Shown here: positions 18,040 to 26,830 of the stretch, piece after piece
Layout of the letters: each line of letters opens with the position of its first letter
Numbering within the stretch: the stretch's first letter is position 1
Source: Methylocystaceae bacterium
GTDB lineage: Bacteria > Pseudomonadota > Alphaproteobacteria > Rhizobiales > Beijerinckiaceae
Length of the DNA stretch: 64,000 bases
Direction of reading: 5' to 3'
NCBI GenBank assembly: GCA_009773555.1
Contig: WSXZ01000030.1
Location: 1-64,000 of the forward strand
Notes under the pieces: generated by a model
The model's database searches: none
What the model saw: the letters and a program-made list of their open reading frames with translations, nothing else
What the model was told of the DNA's origin: nothing
Program-made: the position numbers and the translations under genes

Positions 18040-19518
18040 TCAGATCCTGCAGCGGCGGAACCCCCGCCAAGCAAAAACAGCGAGAATCAGCATCGGCAGC
18101 GCAACGCCGATGAGCGCGCCGGCATGTCCGGTCGGCGCAGGCCCCATCAACTCTTCGTCCGCCTGCGTAAATTTCGGCATTGCGGCGTAGTCCTGCGCGG
18201 TGAGCGAGGCGCCGGCCTTGGCGCGGGAGAGAAAAAACTCCCGCCAGTCGAGATGGAAGGCGCGGATGCGGTCGAGGAAGGCGCGGTAGCGCGTCTCCCC
18301 CGAGCCGGCGACATCCGCCATCGCCTGATAGGTCAGATAGGCGGGCGAGAGATAGCCGAGCCTGTCCGCCATGTCGCGCTGGCGCGCAAGCTGCGCGTCA
18401 TGCTCGGCGACGATCGCTTCGACGCGCTGAAACGCGGCCTCCTGCGTCGCGAGGCGGCGCAGCGTCGCCTCCTGCGGACCGCCGGCCGGCTTTTCCGCGT
18501 CGCCATGTTCCTGAGCGTAGCGCGCGAGCGAGGCGTCGCGCGCGCGGTCGGCGTCGATCGAGGCCGCCCGCGCCGCGAGCACCATGTCGGTTCGGGAGGG
18601 CGCGGGATGCGCGAACGCCGCGAGGCTGTTGATCGCGGCGGGCAGGATCATGGTGATCGCCACCCAGGCGCCGATCAGCGTCAGCGCGTTGAACGCCGAA
18701 CTCCGACCGAGGCCGTCGACGGCGGCGGCGAGCGCCGCCCAGAAGAGTCCGTAGAGCAGCACTACGATGAGCAACGCCGCGAAGCCCGGCGAAGCAAGCC
18801 GCTCCCAGCCGGCGAAGATCCCGACGCCGGCGGCGACGGCGAGAAGCGTCGCGAGGATCGGCGCCGCGACCCGCGCCGTCAGCTTGCCGGCGAGCGCGGC
18901 GCTGGGCCGGCGCGCCGAGGCGAGCGTCATCGCCAGAGTTCCCTGCTCGCGCTCGCCGGCGAGCAGATTGAAGGCCATCGCCAGAATGACGAGCGGATAG
19001 ACGAAGACGATGACAAAGGCGAGATCGGTCGCCCCCGACATCAGATTCGCCGGATTGTCGATCTCGTCAGCGAAGAGAAAACCGTCCTTCGAGCCGGTCG
19101 TCACCCGGACGGCGGGCGGCAGAAGATCGCTCTGCCCTGTCGCGACGAGCGCCAAGGGCGCGGGCGCGAGCGCGGCGACCGCCGCGGCGGGGCCTCCGCC
19201 CATGAAGGCGGCGTTGCGCGGATCTCGGAACGGCGGCGGCTCCGGCGCGGGCTTTCCCTGCGTCTGGCTCTGCTGCAATTGCGCCAGCGTCTTCTGGAGG
19301 TTTGTGAGGCGCTGCGTCTCGTCGGCGCGGGCGCCCGCGATCGCCGCCTGTTGCGACACGACGCGCGACGCGCCCATGGCCAGCGCAAAAAGCGCAACGC
19401 CCGCCAACGCCAGCAGCGCGAACCAGATTGCGCCGTCGCGGCGCATCATGCGCGCCTCGAACCGCACGCCTGCGAGAAAAGCGGAAGAGAGAAAAGCGGA
19501 AGACATGGGCGCGCTCAT
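18040..19518 (-). CDS. ABC-2 type permease (second permease of exporter)
   Basis: This 492-residue integral membrane protein has an N-terminal helix (AIWFALLALAGVALFALAMG), a long periplasmic loop with a Q-rich coiled segment, then helices such as LAFVIVFVYPLVILAMAFNLLAGEREQGTLAM. The GEREQGTL motif is typical of ABC-2 permeases (DUF3526/NosY-like). The end is the helix ALIGVALPMLILAVFAWRGF. The start (MSAPMSSAF) overlaps the stop of the first permease gene by ATGA. With the ATPase it should form an exporter; the substrate is unknown. The ORF track fuses it artificially with the upstream permease. Confidence 0.8.
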   Translation of the reverse strand: MSAPMSSAFLSSAFLAGVRFEARMMRRDGAIWFALLALAGVALFALAMGASRVVSQQAAIAGARADETQRLTNLQKTLAQLQQSQTQGKPAPEPPPFRDPRNAAFMGGGPAAAVAALAPAPLALVATGQSDLLPPAVRVTTGSKDGFLFADEIDNPANLMSGATDLAFVIVFVYPLVILAMAFNLLAGEREQGTLAMTLASARRPSAALAGKLTARVAAPILATLLAVAAGVGIFAGWERLASPGFAALLIVVLLYGLFWAALAAAVDGLGRSSAFNALTLIGAWVAITMILPAAINSLAAFAHPAPSRTDMVLAARAASIDADRARDASLARYAQEHGDAEKPAGGPQEATLRRLATQEAAFQRVEAIVAEHDAQLARQRDMADRLGYLSPAYLTYQAMADVAGSGETRYRAFLDRIRAFHLDWREFFLSRAKAGASLTAQDYAAMPKFTQADEELMGPAPTGHAGALIGVALPMLILAVFAWRGFRRCRI

Positions 19519-20955
19519 ACGGGCCGCAGACGCCGCGCCGCGAAGAGCGCGAAAGCGCAAGCGAGCGCGAGCCAGGCGAACAGGCCGATTATCGGGAGGG
19601 CGCTGTAGCCGAGGGCGAAGACCGCGCCGGGCGCGCGATAGGCGAAGCAGGCGATCTTTCGCCACAGCTCCGGACCCGCGACGTAGTGATTGTCGTGGGC
19701 GAAATGGATGATGTTGTCGCTGACCTGATTTTGGATGTCGCGCCGGTGCGCCTCGGCCGCCGTGGCGAAATCGAACTGGCTGCGGCTGTCGACGCCGGCG
19801 AAGGCCATCGAGATCGGCCGCAGCGCGAGCAGCGGGAACAGGAAGCCGGGCGCGGCGCGCAGCGCGTCCTGGCGGTCGAAGGCCGACTGCAGCGCGCCGA
19901 AGTGGCGGCGAGAGGCCGCGGAAGCTGACCGGCAGATCCTCGATGCGCGACACGCCGTATGTCTTCAGCGTCTCGTCGCGGAAAGCGACGAAGGCGGGAT
20001 GGCTTTCGTCATGGCCGAATGTCTTCGCCTTGTCCTGCGCGATTCCCGCCCGAAACTCCTGCCATGTCGGCGTCGGCGCGAAGGCGCGCGCGGCGTCCGT
20101 GGCGAGGCGCGGCGCGAGAAAGGAATTGGCGAGCCAGAAGGCGAGCAGCGTCACGAGCGCGGCGCGGGAGTTTCTCGCCAAAGCCGAAACGCCCAGCGCC
20201 AGAAAGGCGAAGCCGGCGAGATAGGCCGCATAGGCTGCGCCAAGCGCGCCGAGCCGAAGGAATTGATCGGCAAGCGACAGGCGCTCGCGATCGACGAAGA
20301 AGACGAGTGCGAGCGCCGCGCCGATGAAGGCCGGCGCGAGCAGCGCGAAAATCGCGCCGATGAGCGCCATCGCCTTGCCGGCGAGAATGTCGCGCGGCCG
20401 CGCGCCGACGCTGAGCAACTGTTTCAGCGTGCCGCTTTCGCGCTCGCCCGAGAAGCTCGCAAAGCCCATCAGGATGACGATGAGCGGCGCGACCGTCTGC
20501 AGGATGAAGGCGAGCGACAGCGAGCCGAGCCGCGCGCCGACGCCGCCGTCGCGCGCCTGTTTGAACTGTGTCTCGTTCTGCTTATGCGCCTCGAGCCACA
20601 CCGCCGAGCCGACATAGGCGTCGACGCCGGGATCGGCGAGCGCCAGCGGGCTCAACGGCTTGAAGGCGTATTGGCCGAAATGCGCGGCGGCGTGCGGATT
20701 CTTGGCGCTCTGTCCGACCCAGAGGTCGCGATCGGCCTGCGCCGCCGCCTCGCGCTCGCGCAGGATGCGGGCGTTCTCGACATAGCCGAAGGCGAGCGCG
20801 GCGAGCATCAGCGCGACGACGAAGACGCAGAGCCAGACGAGGCGACGGTCGCGGAACAGCTCCAGCCATTCCTTGCCGGCGACGGCGCGCACGACGCGCC
20901 AGCGGCTCTTCGCCGGCGCCGTCGTGGCGAGCGGGGCGAGAGCGAGATCGCTCAC
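19515..20955 (-). pseudogene. ABC-2 type permease, frameshifted with short internal loss
   Basis: This is the first permease of the exporter. The N-terminal two thirds, from MSDLALAPLATT through FASFSGERESGTLKQLLSVGARP to GVSRIEDLPVSFRGL, read in one frame. From RRHFGALQSAFDRQD to the end (FAWLALACAFALFAARRLRPV) the protein continues in another frame. Near 19915 roughly 14-15 residues expected from related permeases appear missing. The 971-residue ORF in the track is an artefact of reading through the shift into the next gene. Its start overlaps the stop of the ATPase gene by ATGA. Whether the break is biological or an assembly error cannot be decided here. Confidence 0.75.
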
Positions 20956-21597
20956 GCCGCCGCCCTCGCGAAGAGATCGAGATAGGCGCGCTCCAGCCCC
21001 AGATGATCGACGTCATCAGCGCCGAAGACGGATGCGAGACGCCCCTGCGCCATGATGCCGATCTTGGTGCCGCATTGCTTGGCGAGGAAGAGGTCATGTG
21101 TGACCATCAGCACCGCCATGCCCTCCTTGCGCAGCCGCTCGATAAGAGCGGCGAATTCATTGGCCGCGAGCGGATCGAGGCCGGAGGTCGGCTCATCCAG
21201 CACCAGCGCCTGCGCGCGCCTTGCGAGCGCGATGGCGACGCCGACCTTCTGGCGCATGCCCTTGGAATAGCCGCGCACGGGACGATCGAAGGCGTCGCTC
21301 GGCAGGCAGATTCTCGAGGCCCGTCAGCGCGCCGTAGAGCATCACCTGCTCGGGGATATAGGCGAGAAGCGCGCGCGCCGCAGAGGGATCAACCGCCGCG
21401 TCGATCCCACAGACGAGCGCCTGACCTGCGGTCGGCTGGATAAAATTCAGGAAGAGATTGACGGTCGTCGTCTTGCCGGCGCCGTTGGGGCCGAGCAGGC
21501 AAAACACCTCGCCCGCCGGCACGGTCAAATTCAAACGATCGAGCGCCGGAGAGTCCGCGCCGTCGTAACGCTTGGTGAGATTGCACGCTTCGAGCAT
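20952..21597 (-). pseudogene. ABC transporter ATPase, frameshifted with internal loss
   Basis: This is the ATP-binding subunit of the adjacent exporter. The first part has Walker A LLGPNGAGKTTTVN and the Q-loop region with IQPTAGQ and YIPEQVMLYGALTGLENL. The second part continues in another frame with the signature RGYSKGMRQKVGVAIALA, Walker B ALVLDEPTSGLD and the H-loop MVTHDLF. Between LENL and LPSDAFDRPV about 25-28 residues of the helical subdomain are absent and the frame changes, near 21305. I chose the ATG at 21597; a GTG at 21621 is also possible. Gene order ATPase-permease-permease with ATGA overlaps shows one operon. Confidence 0.8.
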
Positions 21598-21904
21598 GGC
21601 CGCATCCGCCTTACGACTCACCGCCGGCGCGCGTGGCCCGCGCCGGCGTCAAGTATGATTTCTGCCTCAAATCTGCATCATTGCGTCAAGGCGGTCAAGC
21701 GCGCGGGCGACACGTCACTTAGCTTCTAGACCTTCCAAGGAAGCGGTCTAAAGCTGGTCGGCCGCCCTCTCGTTTTGGATTTATTCCGCGGTTGGGTAAT
21801 TTTGCGCGCAATTGAGGATCAAGCGATCATGTCGAAGGCGCGGAGCGCCGCTATTGCCTTTGCGCCGCGCCGAAGCCTGTCGGCGTTATCATGCGCGCCG
21901 GCGA

Positions 21905-22225
21905 CATGGCTGGGCGTCCTCGGCAGCTACCTTCCGCGTCCTCTACTGGGTCATTGGCGTCTCATTCCTCGGCGCCGTCTATCTGAAGACGCGCGTGAAG
22001 GGCGTGCGCGACGGCCGCTATATTTTTTTGGTGCTTTGGCGCGAGCCTGGCTCGGCTCCTCCCCGCGATCGAAATCAACAAGGAGTTCACCGCCTTCTTC
22101 GACGATCCCAAACGCGAGCGACTGACCGGTTGGCAGAGCTTCGTCTTTTCGGCGATCCGCCTGGTGGGCTGGGTGTTCGGGTGATCCTTCTCGCCGCCAT
22201 CTCCGGCCTGACGCAAGGATCGTGA
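21905..22225 (+). pseudogene. Membrane protein gene with two compensating frame breaks
   Basis: Coding sequence is visible in pieces. One frame gives FRVLYWVIGVSFLGAVYLKTR and, at the very end, VILLAAISGLTQGS. A shifted frame between gives LLPAIEINKEFTAFFDDPKRERLTGWQSFVFSAIRL. Joining them gives a plausible C-terminal part of a membrane protein. The first shift lies at a run of seven T near 22025, the second near 22182; each is one base. I do not recognise the family and cannot place the start, which may lie near 21810-21900. About 270 bp between this gene and the ABC ATPase holds no other visible feature. Confidence 0.5.
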
Positions 22226-22304
22226 CGAGAGCCCGATACGCCATGGTCGGCCCGCCGGTTCAAAGGCAGCCCCTTTCGGATGCTTTTCGCCGCATCCGAA
22301 TATG

Positions 22305-22336
22305 ACGAAAACGGCGCGCCGGTTTCCCGACGCGCC
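22305..22336 (-). terminator. Rho-independent terminator after ccr
   Basis: On the minus strand a 10-bp stem, GGCGCGTCGG/CCGGCGCGCC with one G-U pair, closes a GAAA tetraloop and is followed by GTTTTC. It begins about 26 bases after the ccr stop. Confidence 0.75.
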
Positions 22337-22361
22337 GCGAATTTTCTCCAGGCTGAAAAAC

Positions 22362-23524
22362 CTATTTCTGCTTATAGGCTTCCGTCACATCCTCGACGGT
22401 GCGCAATCCCGGCTTCGGCGACATCACCAGCACCGCCATATTGCCGGGCGCATGTTCATTCTTCCACATCTTAGTGTGCGCAAGTGGGATTTTCTCCCAA
22501 GGGAACACTTCCGACATGCAGGGGTCGACGCGCCGGTCCAGCACGAAGCGATTGGCGGCGGTCGCCTGCTTCAAATGGGCGAAATGCGAACCCTGAATGC
22601 GCTTCTGGCGCATCCACACATAGCGGGCGTCGAAGGTGAGGTTGAAGCCGGTCGTGCCGGCGCAGAACACCACCATGCCGCCGCGCTTCACCACCAGACA
22701 GGAAACCGGGAAGGTCTGTTCGCCCGGATGTTCAAAGACGATGTCGACGTCCTTCTTGCCGGTGATGTCCCAGATCGCCTTGCCGAAGGCGCGGGCGTTC
22801 TTGGTCCATTCGTTGAACTCGGGCGTGTTGACCAGATGACGCCGATGGCGTTGGCGCCCGAGGCGGCGCAGAGCTGCACGGCGAAGACGCCAAGGCCGCC
22901 GGAGGCGCCCCACACCAGCACATTGTCGCCCGGCTTCAACTGGTGCGGCGCGTGGCCAAAGAGCATGCGATAGGCGGTGGCGAGCGTCAGCGTGTAACAA
23001 GCCGCCTCTTCCCAGGTGAGGTGCTTGGGGCGCTCCATGAGCTGGCGGTCCTGAACGCGGCAGAACTGGGCGAAAGAGCCGTCCGGCGTCTCATAGCCCC
23101 AGATGCGCTGCGAGGTCGAGAACATCGGATCGCCGCCGTTGCACTCCTCGTCGTCGCCGTCATCCTGGTTGCAGTGGATGATGACCTCGTCGCCGACCTT
23201 CCAGCGCTTCACCTTGGAGCCGACCGCCCAGACGATGCCAGAGGCGTCCGAGCCGGCGATATGAAACGGATTTTTGTGAACGTCGAACATCGACACCGGC
23301 TCGCCGAGCGAGGCCCAGACGCCGTTGTAATTGACGCCCGCCGCCATCACGAGAACGAGCACGTCGTGACTGTCGAGCTCCCAGGTCGGCACGACCTCCA
23401 TCTGCATGGCGTTTTCCGGCGGCCCCTGCCGCTCGCGGCGGATCGCCCAGGCGTACATGTTCTTGGGAACATGCCCGAGCGGCGGAATCTCGCCCATCTC
23501 ATAGAGGTCTTTCTTCTCGCTCAA
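22362..23524 (-). pseudogene. ccr: Crotonyl-CoA carboxylase/reductase, internally deleted
   Basis: Ccr converts crotonyl-CoA, CO2 and NADPH to ethylmalonyl-CoA, the key step of the ethylmalonyl-CoA pathway. The N-terminal part (KKDLYEMGEIPPLGHVP, AAGVNYNGVWA, HCNQDDGDDEECNGGDPMFS, GASGGLGVFAVQL) and the C-terminal part (VNTPEFNEWTKNARAFGKAIWDITG, FEHPGEQTFPVS, GGMVVFCAGTTGFNL, QKRIQGSHFAHL) both match the family closely. After NAIGVI about 30 residues, which should contain an SDE.KRDFV-like and GAKGVINRK-like segment, are missing and the frame changes near 22838. From the usual length the loss is about 91 bases. The gene is unlikely to be functional as written, yet mcd and ecm nearby are intact. 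Confidence 0.88.
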
Positions 23525-23678
23525 GGTTTCGTTCCCTTCCGGCGGAGCTTATAATAGGGCGACGGCGCGCTTCATAGCGCGAAATTCCTATGGATCGGCA
23601 AGTGTTTCTCTATCGCTGCGGGAAGCCTTTCGGCGCCGGCGCATTATTTATCTGCGCCTGGGGGCAGAAAGAGACCCG

Positions 23679-24242
23679 ATGGAAACCGCGCCCGAGATCG
23701 ATTTCATCGACATGGAGCCGCGCCCGGAGCTGGGCGCAAAAATCGTCGCCAAGCTGGCTCAGCTGGAGAAGGTTTATGGGCGCATGACCGCCTGCCGCGT
23801 CGTCGCCAAGGGGCCCAGCGGCCATCATCGGACCGGCGGCCAACATCATTTTACGATCTACATCGCGCTCCCCGACGGTCGCGAAGTGTCGGTAGAGCGC
23901 ACGCCCGACGCCGACGAGCGCTTCATGGACGCTGATTTCGCGCTCAACGACGCCTTCAGGCGGGCGCGGCGGCAATTGCGCGATCAGTCGCGCCAGCTTC
24001 GCGGCAAGGTCAAGCATCACGAGACGGCGCCGACGGCCGTGGTGAAAAGCGTATCTCGCGCCGACGGCTTCGGCTTCCTTGAAAGCGAGGATGGACGCGA
24101 GATTTATTTTCACCGCAACAGCGTGGCCGAACCCGGCTTTGACGCGCTCGAAATCGGCGAGCGGGTGGAGTTCCTGGAAGGCCAAGGCCGGGAGGGCGGG
24201 ATAGGCATGTATTGGCCGGAGGCCGCGCGCCATGCCGCGTAA
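23679..24242 (+). CDS. HPF/RaiA-like ribosome hibernation protein with cold-shock domain
   Basis: This 187-residue protein has two domains. Residues 1-105 resemble the HPF/RaiA (sigma-54 modulation) fold that binds idle ribosomes, including IAKLAQLEKVYG-like helix 1 and the strand FTIYIALPDGREVSVERTP. Residues about 115-180 are a cold-shock domain with the RNA-binding motifs GFGFLESEDGREIYFHRNSV. The pairing suggests a stress or stationary-phase protein that touches ribosomes and RNA. I chose the ATG at 23679; no better start is visible upstream. It overlaps the next gene by 11 bases, so the two are probably translated from one mRNA. Confidence 0.8.
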   Translation: METAPEIDFIDMEPRPELGAKIVAKLAQLEKVYGRMTACRVVAKGPSGHHRTGGQHHFTIYIALPDGREVSVERTPDADERFMDADFALNDAFRRARRQLRDQSRQLRGKVKHHETAPTAVVKSVSRADGFGFLESEDGREIYFHRNSVAEPGFDALEIGERVEFLEGQGREGGIGMYWPEAARHAA

Positions 24243-24447
24243 GTTGAAGCCCGGCGATCCCGTCAGCTGGAAGACATCCCAGGGCGTGACGACCGGCAAG
24301 GTCGTCAAGAAGGTCACGGCGCGGGCGCGCGTGAAAGGCCATGTCGCCGAGGCGAGCCCGGACAATCCACAATATCTGGTCGAAAGCGGTAAGACGGGCG
24401 CCCGCGCGATCCACAAGCCAAAAGCGCTGAAGAAAGATGAGCGCTGA
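24232..24447 (+). CDS. DUF2945 / hypervirulence-associated TUDOR-domain protein
   Basis: This 71-residue basic protein matches the DUF2945 (HVA TUDOR) pattern: KPGDPVSWKTSQGVTTGKVVKKVT followed by DNPQYLVESGKTGARAIHKPKALKK. The family is small, mostly one beta-barrel domain, and of unknown biochemical function. It overlaps the end of the HPF-cold-shock gene by 11 bases on the plus strand, which suggests translational coupling and a shared stress-related setting. The remaining 175 bp before ecm holds no gene. Confidence 0.8.
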   Translation: MPRKLKPGDPVSWKTSQGVTTGKVVKKVTARARVKGHVAEASPDNPQYLVESGKTGARAIHKPKALKKDER

Positions 24448-24622
24448 CTCGAGGCGTGCGACTTGCTCAAGCGGCTATACTACTCAACGGTCACGTAAAT
24501 TCCTCCCGTTGATACCTACATCAATAAGGGCGCCGGCTGGATTTCGGACGCTTACCGCCCATTGCGCCCGTCTTCCTCCAGCGCTGGCCGCATGCTAAGC
24601 GCAACGGCGGAGGAGAGGCTAT

Positions 24623-26599
24623 ATGAACGACATGTCCGCCCCGCGCCGCGACAAGCCCTGGATGTTTCGCACCTACGCCGGTCATTCGACGGCCAGCGAG
24701 TCCAATAAGCTCTATCGCTCCAATCTCGCCAAAGGGCAGACCGGTCTCTCCATCGCATTCGATCTGCCGACGCAGACGGGCTACGACTGCGACCACATTC
24801 TCTCGCGCGGCGAGGTCGGCAAGGTCGGCGTGCCGGTCTCGCATCTTGGCGACATGCGCGCGCTCTTCGACGGCATTCCGATCGCCGAGATGAATACGTC
24901 GATGACCATCAACGCCACCGCCGTGTGGCTGATGGCGCTCTACATCGCCGCCGCCGAGGAACAGGGCGCGCCCCGCGCAAAACTGCAGGGCACGACGCAA
25001 AACGACATCATCAAGGAATATCTCTCGCGCGGTTCCTATGTGTTTCCGCCGACGCAGTCGCTGCGCCTCACACAGGACCTCATTCTCTTCACAACGAAGG
25101 AATGCCCCAAGTTCAATCCGATGAACGTCTGCTCCTACCATCTGCAGGAAGCCGGCGCGACGCCGTCGCAGGAACTGGCCTATGCGCTCGCGACCGCCGT
25201 CGCCATTCTCGACAATGTGAAGACGTCTGGCGAACTCTCGGACGAAGATTTCGCGCAGGTCGTCGGCCGCATCTCCTTCTTCGTCAACGCCGGCATGCGC
25301 TTCGTCACCGAACTGTGCAAAATGCGGGCGTTCGCGGAGCTTTGGGAAGAGATCACGCGCGAGCGCTACGGGGTGAAGGACGAGAAGCTCCGCCGCTTCC
25401 GCTATGGCGTGCAGGTCAATTCGCTGGGCCTCACCGAGCAGCAGCCGGAAAACAACGTCTATCGCATCCTGATCGAGATGCTCGCCGTCGTTCTCTCCAA
25501 GAACGCGCGCGCGCGCGCCGTGCAGCTTCCGGCCTGGAACGAAGCGCTCGGCCTGCCGCGCCCCTTCGACCAGCAATGGTCGCTGCGCATGCAGCAGATC
25601 ATGGCCTATGAGACGGACCTCTTGGAATATGGCGACATCTTCGACGGCAATCCGGAGATCGCCCGCAAGGTCGCCGAATTGAAGGCCGAAGCGATGGCCG
25701 AACTCAAGAAGATCGAAGAACTCGGCGGCGCGGCCGCGGCGGTCGAGATCGGCTATATGAAGGGCAAGCTCGTCGAAGCTAACACCGCGCGTCTCGAGTC
25801 GATCGAGGCCGGCGAGCAGATCGTCGTCGGCGTCAACAAATTCACTGGCGGCGAGCCGTCGCCGCTCGCCTCGGGCGACGACCAGATCATGGTCGTGCCG
25901 GAACATGTCGAAGCCGAACAGATTGCGCGGCTGAAGGCCTGGCGCGAAAGCCGCGACCAGAACGCCGCGCAAGCCGCGATCGAAGAGCTGGCCCGCGCCG
26001 CCAAGGAAGGCCGCAATATGGTCGAGCCGTCCATCGCTGCGGCGAAGGCGGGCGTCACCACCGGCGAATGGGGCAATGTTTTACGCGGGGTGTTCGGGGA
26101 ATATCGCGCGCCGACGGGCGTCTCCTCGACCGCCCGACAGGTCGGCGGCGCGCTCGACGCCGTGCGCGGCGAAGTCGAACGCGTGTCGCAAAAGCTCGGC
26201 AAGCGCGCGAAATTTTTGGTCGGCAAGCCGGGCCTCGACGGCCATTCCAACGGCGCCGAGCAGATCGCCGTGCGCGCCCGCGACGCCGGCTTCGACGTGA
26301 TCTACGCCGGCATCCGCTCGACGCCGGCCGAACTCGTCGAGGCGGCGAAGAAGGAAGGCGCGCATTGCATCGGCCTCTCCATTCTCTCAGGCTCGCATGT
26401 GACGCTGGCGCATGAAGTGATCAAACTGATGAAGCAGGAGGGCGTGGACGCGCCGCTGGTCGTCGGCGGCATTATTCCGCCAGCCGATGAAAAGCTTTTG
26501 CGCGACGCGGGCGTCGCGGCGGTCTATACGCCGAAGAACTATGACCTCAACGCCATCATGACCGACCTCGCCCACATCATCGAGAAGGCGGCGGTTTAG
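24623..26599 (+). CDS. ecm: Ethylmalonyl-CoA mutase (B12-dependent)
   Basis: This 658-residue protein is a coenzyme B12 mutase in which the catalytic barrel and the B12 domain are on one chain. The catalytic part includes WMFRTYAGHSTASESN, SIAFDLPTQTGYDCDH, MNTSMTINATAVWL and GTTQNDIIKEY. The B12 domain (about 530-655) has the base-off motif LDGHSNGAEQ and GLSILSGSH. The shorter length and single-chain form fit ethylmalonyl-CoA mutase (MeaA) of the ethylmalonyl-CoA pathway better than the methylmalonyl-CoA mutase large subunit. AGGAG lies a few bases before the ATG. Together with ccr and mcd it gives three sequential or near-sequential steps of the same pathway within 12 kb. Confidence 0.92.
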   Translation: MNDMSAPRRDKPWMFRTYAGHSTASESNKLYRSNLAKGQTGLSIAFDLPTQTGYDCDHILSRGEVGKVGVPVSHLGDMRALFDGIPIAEMNTSMTINATAVWLMALYIAAAEEQGAPRAKLQGTTQNDIIKEYLSRGSYVFPPTQSLRLTQDLILFTTKECPKFNPMNVCSYHLQEAGATPSQELAYALATAVAILDNVKTSGELSDEDFAQVVGRISFFVNAGMRFVTELCKMRAFAELWEEITRERYGVKDEKLRRFRYGVQVNSLGLTEQQPENNVYRILIEMLAVVLSKNARARAVQLPAWNEALGLPRPFDQQWSLRMQQIMAYETDLLEYGDIFDGNPEIARKVAELKAEAMAELKKIEELGGAAAAVEIGYMKGKLVEANTARLESIEAGEQIVVGVNKFTGGEPSPLASGDDQIMVVPEHVEAEQIARLKAWRESRDQNAAQAAIEELARAAKEGRNMVEPSIAAAKAGVTTGEWGNVLRGVFGEYRAPTGVSSTARQVGGALDAVRGEVERVSQKLGKRAKFLVGKPGLDGHSNGAEQIAVRARDAGFDVIYAGIRSTPAELVEAAKKEGAHCIGLSILSGSHVTLAHEVIKLMKQEGVDAPLVVGGIIPPADEKLLRDAGVAAVYTPKNYDLNAIMTDLAHIIEKAAV

Positions 26600-26620
26600 G
26601 CGCGAATCGCAACCTCTCCG

Positions 26621-26726
26621 CGTCATGCCCGCGCTCGTCGCGGGCATCCACGCGCCAGTTCAGTCGGCCTGCCGCATAAGTGGCGATTGCCTTCGTGGAT
26701 GGCCGGGACAAGCCCGGCCATGACGC
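26621..26726. repeat. REP-like palindrome pair, copy 2
   Basis: An ATGCCC-type palindrome at 26621-26652 (GTCATGCCC...GGGCATCCAC) is followed by an inverted ATGGCC-type copy at 26693-26726 (GTGGATGGCC...GGCCATGAC). The unit starts about 20 bp after the ecm stop and may serve as a transcript-end structure. Confidence 0.8.
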
Positions 26727-26830
26727 GCCCAATGTCAGGTCTCGACAGGGATTGCTTTGGGCAGCCCGGACTTGTGCCGCGCGCCGCGCATGCGCAATAA
26801 CCGACCTACGAAAACAAGCTCGGGAAGTTA

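Noticed and set aside
18124-19608. 494-residue plus-strand ORF opposite the ABC permease
   Set aside because: Composition is Arg/Ala/Glu-rich with no motif, typical of antisense frames in high-GC genes; the minus-strand permease is clearly the real gene.
18040-20955. Single 971-residue ABC permease
   Set aside because: The long ORF arises because a frame break carries the first permease's frame into the second; the true first gene ends at 19515 and the second starts at 19518 with an ATGA overlap.
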